From Aquificaceae bacterium (GTDB taxonomy: Bacteria > Aquificota > Aquificia > Aquificales > Aquificaceae), in NCBI GenBank assembly GCA_026982025.1, contig JALSHX010000242.1, forward strand, positions 1 to 11,145: a DNA stretch of 11,145 nt. The letters are read 5' to 3'. The translations under genes were made by a program, and so were the position numbers. Below are positions 5,859 through 11,145 of this stretch, one piece after another. How positions within the stretch are numbered: position 1 is the stretch's first letter; every line of letters begins with the position of its first letter. The notes under the pieces are model-generated. The model was not told where the DNA came from. It saw only the letters and a list, made by a program, of their open reading frames with translations, and did not search any database.

Positions 5859-6908
5859 ATGCTCCTCCCTTATTGTGCAAAACCCTCATGGTGTGATTAT
5901 AGGCACACCGACGACTGCGGTGAGTGCGGAGGGTGTACCGTAGGGGATCTTTACAGAATGGCTTACGAGAGGGGTATGATTCCCATAACCATAACGAGCT
6001 TTGAGATGCTCAGAGACACGCTTCAGTGGTGTGCAGAAAACGGCTACACCTACATCGGACACTGCTGTTATGAGTTTTACGAAAAGAGGTACGAGATATT
6101 CAGAAAGGCAAAGGATTGGGGAGCAAACGGTGTTCTCATTGACATAATAGGAACAACCTGCTACGACCTCGGGGTTGAGGAGGAAGAAAGAGCCTATCAC
6201 GGCGAGTTTCAAGTGGAGCTTGACCTTTTTGTTGAGGATTCTGAGAAGATCCTTTCCATCAAGGAGAAGGTGGAGGACAATCACAAACCAGAAAAAAAGG
6301 GAAGACCTGTTCCCGCAGAACCCCTCAAGAGCTTCCTGCCCGAATACTACAAAATACCCAAAACCGTATCTGGTCCCGAGGAGGACAGAACACGCCTCCC
6401 CATAATAAAAGAAAAGGATAAAAACATCGGGTTTATTAACGGTGATAAGGTAGATTACGACATCGCCCTTGAAAGGGCTATTGAGCTGGTCATAAACGCC
6501 AGCAAGCCGACGATAATAGTGGGTCCTCTGGTTCTTTGGAGCTGGAGTGAGGAGTCAAGAAGAAAGGCGGAGCTCGTCAGGAAGTTAAAAGAATTGATTC
6601 CTCGGCTCAACATCCATGTTCTTCCCGATTACAGACCCAAAAACAAAAACTTTGACCCTGCAAGGGAAGTTGACCCGCCAAACCCTCACATATCCATACT
6701 CCACGGAAGGCACGACCTTACTCTGATGATAGGCGTCCACTGCTACAGAACAGACTTTGTGATACGACTTTTGAAAAAGCACACTCAAACCAAGATAATT
6801 ACCCTCTGCAACCTTTACGGTCACCCCGATGCGGATGTTTCCCTGAGCGGAATGAATCCCGAGAAGCTTGAGAGGTTCGTGGACAGTCTTAGCCCGGTGA
6901 GTAGCTAA
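5859..6908 (+). CDS. DUF116 protein with C-terminal CODH/ACS epsilon (CdhB)-like domain
   Basis: A 349-residue protein of uncertain function. The first ~110 residues match DUF116 and are cysteine-rich: Cys 6, 12, 20, 23, 26 (in CGECGGC), 58, 69-70 (GHCCYEFY) and 101 (GTTCYDLG). This suggests an iron-sulfur cluster or metal site. After a charged linker (about 125-190), residues ~195-349 resemble the small CdhB/epsilon subunit of CO dehydrogenase/acetyl-CoA synthase: ASKPTIIVGPLVLWSW, then HDLTLMIGVHCYRTDFVI and an ending of the ADVSLSGM...FVDSL type. In that family this fold is a Rossmann-like subunit associated with the CODH subunit. No catalytic CODH gene is present here. The ATG at 5859 has no good Shine-Dalgarno, and family-like sequence (KKAKVMLLPYC) begins before it. 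The frame is open back through 5784, so it may be translated as a fusion with LplA. It ends overlapping the convergent Uma2 gene. Confidence 0.82.
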   Translation: MLLPYCAKPSWCDYRHTDDCGECGGCTVGDLYRMAYERGMIPITITSFEMLRDTLQWCAENGYTYIGHCCYEFYEKRYEIFRKAKDWGANGVLIDIIGTTCYDLGVEEEERAYHGEFQVELDLFVEDSEKILSIKEKVEDNHKPEKKGRPVPAEPLKSFLPEYYKIPKTVSGPEEDRTRLPIIKEKDKNIGFINGDKVDYDIALERAIELVINASKPTIIVGPLVLWSWSEESRRKAELVRKLKELIPRLNIHVLPDYRPKNKNFDPAREVDPPNPHISILHGRHDLTLMIGVHCYRTDFVIRLLKKHTQTKIITLCNLYGHPDADVSLSGMNPEKLERFVDSLSPVSS

Positions 6909-7456
6909 AAGATATCCTTAAGGTTCACCTTAAAGCCTTTAATTACCATTGAGGAAACGGCTCCTTTCTGCCCTTCAAGGCACGCCTCGTCAACAACCCT
7001 GTAAGAGTTTCCCTCAAGGTACAGAACCTCAACGCATTTCATGTCGGGATAAACTATCCAGAATTCCCTGACACCGAATCTCTCGTAGATCTTCATCTTT
7101 CTGACGGTGTCCCTGCTCAGGGTGGATGGAGAAACTATCTCAACCACCAGATCGGGAGCACCCATTATAGCTCGCTCCTGTATGATTTTTTTCCTTTCTT
7201 TGCAAACGTACACAATATCGGGCTGGAGAACGTTGTACTCGTCAAATACAACATCAATGGGAGCATCGTAAACAACGCCGAGCCTTTTCCTCTTGACATA
7301 GCTCCACATTAAATACTCAAGATTCCTGGAAATGTCCTGATGGTAGGTTCCGGGTGCTGGTGCCATCATCAGCTCCCCCTCCAGAACTTCGTATCTCTTA
7401 TCGTCTTCAATCATCAGGTAGTCCTCATAAGTCCAGAGCTTTTCTTTAGTCTGCAT
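6905..7456 (-). CDS. Uma2-family (DUF820) PD-(D/E)xK nuclease-fold protein
   Basis: A 183-residue protein with the family order RYEVLEGELMM (21-31), LQPDIVYV (78-84), PDLVVEIVSPST (101-112) and YERFGVREFWIVYPD (124-138). In the restriction-endonuclease-like fold the likely metal ligands are D80 and E106, with K122 nearby. Members are mostly found in cyanobacteria and other phyla in many copies, and their biological function is poorly defined. No toxin, antitoxin or restriction partner is next to it. The ATG at 7456 follows the feoB stop by nine bases but has no visible Shine-Dalgarno. It may be read from the feo transcript. Its TAG overlaps the TAA of the convergent DUF116 gene. Confidence 0.88.
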   Translation of the reverse strand: MQTKEKLWTYEDYLMIEDDKRYEVLEGELMMAPAPGTYHQDISRNLEYLMWSYVKRKRLGVVYDAPIDVVFDEYNVLQPDIVYVCKERKKIIQERAIMGAPDLVVEIVSPSTLSRDTVRKMKIYERFGVREFWIVYPDMKCVEVLYLEGNSYRVVDEACLEGQKGAVSSMVIKGFKVNLKDIF

Positions 7457-7465
7457 ACTAAAAAT

Positions 7466-9559
7466 TTAAACCAAAAGGGCAATTCTATATACGAGAAAGG
7501 ACAGGAGCCATGCAGTTATAAAGCTGTAGCCCAGAAAGGCGAAGGCTCTCTTTTTGCCCAACTCCCTCATCATGACGGCAAAGGTGCCGAGGCACGAAGT
7601 ATAAATAAGGATAAAGACCATAAAAGAAAGGGCTGAGGCGGCGGAGAAGTCCTCTTTAATCAGATTCTTAAGGGTCCTCTCCTCCCCTTCCTCTTCAACC
7701 TCAAGGCTCTTGACCGAGATAGTTGCAAGGGAAAGCACAGCATCTTTAAAGGCACCTCCGAGCATGTAAACCTGTTCCTTAAGCTCCTCCGAGAATACGA
7801 AATCCTCCGCCTCACCGCCGGTAATCCCCTCCGACGCCTTGTAAATAGTTCCCATGGAGCTAATTACGATCTCCCTCGCCAGAAAGGCAGGGATCAGGGA
7901 TGTAGTTGCCCTCCAGTCTCCCAGACCTATGGGTTCAAATACGGGCACTATTGCCCTCCCGATGTACCCCGCAAAGCTCTCTGAGGGATTCTTGACACCG
8001 GGTGGAAGGTTAAGAAGTGCCCAGATAAGAACGGAGGCTCCAAATATGAGGGTGCCAGCCCTGTAAAGAAAGTCCTTAACATGAGCCCAAGTTATAAATA
8101 ACAGTGTCCTTAAAGATGGGAATCTGTATGGTGGAATCTCCATTATAAAGTGGGACATCCTTCCCCTAAAGGCGGTTTTGCGCAGTAAAAACGCAGTAGC
8201 GATTGCCACGAGGATTCCCAGCAAATAGAGAAAGGTAAGGATGAGTGCTCCCTTTTCCCTGAAGAAAATTGAGATAAAGAAGGCGTAAACAACCAGCCTC
8301 GCGGGACAGCTCATAAAGGGGATCATGGCAATGACGAGCATCTTGTCCCTGTAGGAGTCAATTGTTCTGGTAGCTATAATGGCGGGAACATTACAGCCAA
8401 AGCCCATTATCAGAGGAATCACGCTCCTTCCGTGGAGACCTATCCTGTGCATGAACCTGTCCATCATGAAGGCTACGCGGGGAATGTAGCCCGACATCTC
8501 AAGGAGCGTTATAAAAAAGTAAAGAGCACCTATGAGGGGAACAAAGGTAAGAACGAACCCGACTCCTCCGATAAGCGCCTCAGAAAAGAATCTTCCAAGT
8601 ATTTGCGGAAGTCCCGCGTTTAAAATTAACCACTGAACCCAGGGTCCCAGAAAACCGCTCATAAAACCGTCAATCCAGTCAACGAAGGGAGATGAAAGGT
8701 CAAAGGAGAGCTTGAAGGTCAGATAAATTACCCCGATCATGATGATGAACCCTGAAAATGGGTGCAGGACTATACGGTCTATTCTGTCCGTCAGGCTAAG
8801 AGTTAACCCCTCCTGTGCCTTAACCACCTCTTTTGTGAGACCCTTGACGAGTGAGGTCCTCTCTCCGTCAATAACCTCAAAGGGCTCCTTACCCTCAAGA
8901 GATTTAAGACTCTTTCTCAAGTCTTCAAAACGCCTGTTGCTCAGAAGTTCTTTAACGAGCCTGTGTTTTGTAGGCTTCTCGGAAGCAAGTATATTGGAAA
9001 GCCTGTGAAGAACCTTTTCAACATTTTCACTGTAGATGAGGGGAGAGGGTTTTTTCTTCCGTTCATAAAGCTCAACCACTGCGGGGATTATCTTTTTCAC
9101 ACCCTCTCCCGTCCTTCCCACCGTCTCAATAACCTTTACGCCCAGGACCTCCTCAAGTCTTCCGATGTTCAATTCCATACCCTGCTTCCTCGCTTCATCC
9201 ATCATGTTCAGAAGGAGGAGAGTGGGCTTTTCAAATTCAAGGAGCTCAATGGTGAGATTAAGATTCCTCTCAAAGTTAGGCGTCTCAATAACATTAACGA
9301 TTACATCTGGGTCCTCTTTTTCAAGAAACCTGACCGCAATCCTCTCGTCATCCGAGATTGCCTCAAGGGTGTATATTCCGGGAAGGTCAACGAAGTGGAT
9401 GTCATAACCGCGGTACTTTATAACCGCTTCCTTTTTTTCTACGGTGACGCCGGGCCAGTTCCCTACCTTGAGAGATGTGCCCGCTATGTGATTGAGAATC
9501 GTGGTTTTACCTACATTGGGATTTCCCGCTAAGGCTACAAGGATCCTTTTAGTTGACAT
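7466..9559 (-). CDS. feoB: Ferrous iron transport protein B
   Basis: A 697-residue inner-membrane Fe(II) transporter with an N-terminal GTPase domain. G1 is GNPNVGKT (12-19), G2 is the threonine of NWPGVTVE (39), G3 is DLPG (58-61), G4 is NMMD (118-121), and the G5 region is VGRTGEG (147-153). A helical linker (about 160-255) precedes the transmembrane region, which contains two gate motifs: GFGCNVPAIIATRT and PFMSCPARLVVY, each with its conserved cysteine. The ending is hydrophobic, with no cysteine-rich FeoC-like tail. The switch-adjacent segment reads VIETPNFERNL, where VxDAxxLERNL is commoner, a conservative variation. It lies 22 bases after feoA and shares its promoter. The ATG at 9559 lacks an obvious Shine-Dalgarno, so coupling to feoA is likely. 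Confidence 0.96.
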   Translation of the reverse strand: MSTKRILVALAGNPNVGKTTILNHIAGTSLKVGNWPGVTVEKKEAVIKYRGYDIHFVDLPGIYTLEAISDDERIAVRFLEKEDPDVIVNVIETPNFERNLNLTIELLEFEKPTLLLLNMMDEARKQGMELNIGRLEEVLGVKVIETVGRTGEGVKKIIPAVVELYERKKKPSPLIYSENVEKVLHRLSNILASEKPTKHRLVKELLSNRRFEDLRKSLKSLEGKEPFEVIDGERTSLVKGLTKEVVKAQEGLTLSLTDRIDRIVLHPFSGFIIMIGVIYLTFKLSFDLSSPFVDWIDGFMSGFLGPWVQWLILNAGLPQILGRFFSEALIGGVGFVLTFVPLIGALYFFITLLEMSGYIPRVAFMMDRFMHRIGLHGRSVIPLIMGFGCNVPAIIATRTIDSYRDKMLVIAMIPFMSCPARLVVYAFFISIFFREKGALILTFLYLLGILVAIATAFLLRKTAFRGRMSHFIMEIPPYRFPSLRTLLFITWAHVKDFLYRAGTLIFGASVLIWALLNLPPGVKNPSESFAGYIGRAIVPVFEPIGLGDWRATTSLIPAFLAREIVISSMGTIYKASEGITGGEAEDFVFSEELKEQVYMLGGAFKDAVLSLATISVKSLEVEEEGEERTLKNLIKEDFSAASALSFMVFILIYTSCLGTFAVMMRELGKKRAFAFLGYSFITAWLLSFLVYRIALLV

Positions 9560-9581
9560 TGAGTTTCAAAATTGTTATTGA

Positions 9582-9797
9582 TCAGGCAACCTCTATAAAA
9601 CCTGCAATTTCTTTGTCAATTATCAGTCTTGAACCGTTCAGCCTCAATAGTATAACCCTTCCGTTTTTTAAAAGAACCTGACCTGAAGCTCCCTCCCTAA
9701 GACCCATGGCGGAAAGCTTGCGAAGGATAGGTTTTTCTTTATCCTTGATTGACTTTACTTTGAAGCTCTTTCCGAGTTCAAGACTGTCTATTCTCAT
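9582..9797 (-). CDS. feoA: Ferrous iron transport protein A
   Basis: A 71-residue SH3-like small cytosolic partner of FeoB, the usual FeoA size. Typical features are an N-terminal SLELGKSFKV, then LRKLSAMGLREGASGQVL, LLRLNGSRLIID and the ending EIAGFIEV. It is thought to assist FeoB at the membrane. ATG 9797 is chosen over an upstream GTG/ATG-like extension because AAGGAG (minus strand, 9812-9807) sits nine bases before it, and the homologous sequence starts there. It is first in the feoAB operon. Confidence 0.92.
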   Translation of the reverse strand: MRIDSLELGKSFKVKSIKDKEKPILRKLSAMGLREGASGQVLLKNGRVILLRLNGSRLIIDKEIAGFIEVA

Positions 9798-9813
9798 CTT
9801 CCCTTCTCCTTTG

Positions 9814-9836
9814 TTGATATTAAGATACAATCTCAA
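9814..9836. promoter_or_regulatory. Inverted repeat over the feoAB -10 region, candidate operator
   Basis: The plus strand reads TTGATATT, seven bases, then AATCTCAA. The arms are complementary at 7 of 8 positions. The repeat covers the -10 element (9822-9827) and the likely start site, where a repressor would block transcription. An iron-responsive regulator is plausible for feoAB, but the arms do not obviously match the Fur or DtxR consensus. Confidence 0.45.
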
Positions 9837-9850
9837 AATTGGAGTGTCAA
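9822..9850 (-). promoter_or_regulatory. Predicted promoter of feoAB
   Basis: On the minus strand a perfect TTGACA (9850-9845) is followed, after exactly 17 bases, by TATCTT (9827-9822; 4 of 6 matches to TATAAT). Transcription would start near 9815, giving a leader of roughly 18 bases before the feoA ATG. The promoter sits wholly in the gap after era, so feoAB can be transcribed independently of trpF-era. Confidence 0.7.
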
Positions 9851-9858
9851 GGGGGAGT

Positions 9859-10773
9859 TCAATCGATCGTATAGCCGAAGCCCCTGATGAGTTCGGGTCT
9901 TGACCTCCAGCCCTCCTTTACCCTGACCCACAGCTCAAGATAAACCTTTCTTCCCGTTATTATCTGAAGCTCCTCTCTTGCGAGTTTTCCTATTTCCCTG
10001 AGCCTCCTTCCCTTTTTTCCGATGATGATTGGTTTAAGGTTCTCCCTGTCAACGATTATCTCACCTCTTATTACAAGAACCTCGGGGTCAGCATCCCCGT
10101 CCTTTATTTCCGTAACCGCTACCGCTACGGATGTGGGAACCTCTTCCTTGGTGAGCATCATCACCTTTTCTCTTATTATTTCGGCGGAGAGAAGCCTGAG
10201 GGGAAGGTCGGTCATCATGTCCTCCGGAAAGAGGGGGTCGCCCTCAGGAAGATGCTTTAAAAGGACCCTCTCAAGCTCTTCAAGGTTTGAACCCTTGAGG
10301 GCGCTCACCGGCACAACCTCCGTGAATTCCGGATGGGATGAGGTTATTTGCTCAATCATCGGGAGTACCTCCTCCGGTCTCGGGAGGCAATCAATTTTGT
10401 TGATAACGAGAATTACGGGCTTTGAGGGGGCGTGTTCCTTCACGAACTTCTGATAAACTTCCTCATCCCTCTTTCTCCATCCCTCTGAGGCATCAATAAT
10501 AAAGAGGATAAGGTCAGCGTCCTGGAGGCTCTGCACCGCCATCCTGACCATAGCCCTTCCCAGCTGATCCGACTCCTTTGGCTTGTAGATTCCCGGGGTA
10601 TCAAGAAAGACCACCTGAGCCTCACCGGGAATGGTTTTAACTCCGAGCACCCTTATCCTCGTGGTACCGGGTTTTGAGGTTACTATGGATACCTTCCTGC
10701 CGATCAGATTGTTCAGCAGAGTTGACTTTCCCACATTGGGTTTTCCCACGATGGCTACATAGCCGACCTTCAA
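9859..10773 (-). CDS. era: Ribosome-assembly GTPase Era
   Basis: A 304-residue essential GTPase that binds the 3' end of 16S rRNA and assists 30S maturation. GTPase motifs are GKPNVGKS (10-17), the T-T of PGTTRIRV (37-38), DTPG (58-61), NKID (125-128) and SAL (157-159). A KH RNA-binding domain follows at about 220-290, with IIIGKKGRRLREIG (249-262) as the GxxG loop. The length is normal for Era. The start is TTG 10773, supported by a strong AAGGAGGT (minus strand, 10790-10783) and by a TTGA overlap in which the trpF TGA lies inside the start, indicating translational coupling. It is the second gene of a trpF-era transcription unit that precedes the independently promoted feoAB. Confidence 0.97.
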   Translation of the reverse strand: MKVGYVAIVGKPNVGKSTLLNNLIGRKVSIVTSKPGTTRIRVLGVKTIPGEAQVVFLDTPGIYKPKESDQLGRAMVRMAVQSLQDADLILFIIDASEGWRKRDEEVYQKFVKEHAPSKPVILVINKIDCLPRPEEVLPMIEQITSSHPEFTEVVPVSALKGSNLEELERVLLKHLPEGDPLFPEDMMTDLPLRLLSAEIIREKVMMLTKEEVPTSVAVAVTEIKDGDADPEVLVIRGEIIVDRENLKPIIIGKKGRRLREIGKLAREELQIITGRKVYLELWVRVKEGWRSRPELIRGFGYTID

Positions 10774-11145
10774 AGGCTCTTTACCTCCTTAATAAACTTT
10801 TCAACCTTGGCGGGGTCTTTAATTCCCGGTGATAGCTCCACCCCAGAAGAAACATCCGCACAGTAAGGCTTTACCCTCATACAGGCCTCCCTCACATTTT
10901 CTGGCTTGAGCCCTCCCGATAGAAATATTCTCCATCCATCGGCACTTAAACCTTTGATAAGGTCCCAGTTAAAGGTTTTTCCCGTACCGCCGAAGGCGGT
11001 GGGTGAGAAGGAATCAAATAAAATTCCGTGAGCCTCCTTCCACTCCTCCTCAATGCGTGGTGGGGTGTCCTTAATTCTGAATGCTTTGATAACCCTGTGG
11101 ATTCCGACCTTTCTTGCAAATTCAACCCTTTCCTCTCCGTGGAGC
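10770..11145 (-). CDS. trpF: Phosphoribosylanthranilate isomerase (C-terminal part; runs off window)
   Basis: The last ~125 codons of TrpF, the TIM-barrel enzyme converting phosphoribosylanthranilate to CdRP in tryptophan synthesis. The frame is open from the window edge to TGA at 10772-10770. Seen in order: LHGEERVEFARKVG, VIKAFRIKD, FDSFSPTAFGGTGKTFNWDL (the phosphate-loop region with GGTGK), LSGGLKPENVREA and ADVSSGVELSPGIKDPAKVE. These match the C-terminal barrel strands of the family closely. The start and the N-terminal catalytic cysteine are outside the window. Its end overlaps the era start. Confidence 0.95.
   Translation of the reverse strand, partial: LHGEERVEFARKVGIHRVIKAFRIKDTPPRIEEEWKEAHGILFDSFSPTAFGGTGKTFNWDLIKGLSADGWRIFLSGGLKPENVREACMRVKPYCADVSSGVELSPGIKDPAKVEKFIKEVKSL
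10783..10790 (-). promoter_or_regulatory. Strong Shine-Dalgarno for era inside trpF
   Basis: The minus strand reads AAGGAGGT, nine bases before the TTG at 10773. This is near-perfect pairing to 16S rRNA and supports the TTG start of era. Confidence 0.75.

Noticed and set aside
8963..9532. Plus-strand open frame of 189 codons
   Set aside because: It is antisense to the GTPase domain of feoB, whose motifs are unmistakable. There is no independent coding evidence.
9798..9858. Rho-independent terminator after era
   Set aside because: No GC-rich hairpin followed by a T run is present. The gap is explained by the feoAB promoter and Shine-Dalgarno.

Overview
The window is compact bacterial chromosome. 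The longest stretch without an assigned gene is about 60 bases, and most neighbouring genes overlap or nearly touch. Composition is moderate, and arginine is mostly written AGG/AGA. TTG and GTG starts are used, and gcvPA is a separate glycine-cleavage subunit. Together with FeoAB, Era and a DUF116/CODH-subunit-like protein beside a lipoate ligase, this suits a thermophilic, deep-branching chemolithoautotroph, perhaps Aquificota or a similar lineage. That placement is an inference and is not proven by the sequence. I see no rRNA, tRNA, CRISPR array, insertion sequence or prophage.

Layout: (1) Bases 2-58 are the last codons of a plus-strand gene whose tail resembles an acetylornithine-type aminotransferase. 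(2) Bases 55-4656 form a minus-strand gene string. In transcription order it holds a small putative lipoprotein, a short N-acetylglutamate-synthase-like GNAT, a MidA/NDUFAF7-type methyltransferase, glycine cleavage H protein (gcvH), glycine dehydrogenase subunit 1 (gcvPA) and a CBS-CBS-GGDEF diguanylate cyclase. (3) A 57-base divergent intergenic region carries a near-consensus promoter for the plus-strand pair at 4714-6908: a lipoate-protein ligase, then a cysteine-rich DUF116 protein with a C-terminal domain like the CODH/ACS epsilon (CdhB) subunit. (4) Minus strand: a Uma2-family nuclease-fold protein, then the ferrous iron operon feoAB (promoter and inverted repeat visible), then era, then the 3' part of trpF running off the window.

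How the genes fit together: gcvH encodes the lipoyl-carrying H protein that gcvPA loads with glycine's aminomethyl group, and the divergent lplA could attach the lipoyl group. The most unusual feature is the lplA-DUF116 junction. lplA ends in a run of nine A's containing the heptamer A-AAA-AAG, with GGAGGA 12 bases upstream, the same architecture as the dnaX -1 frameshift site. The -1 frame continues without a stop into the DUF116 gene, which lacks a convincing start of its own. The locus may therefore make both a free ligase and a 731-residue LplA-DUF116-CdhB-like fusion.
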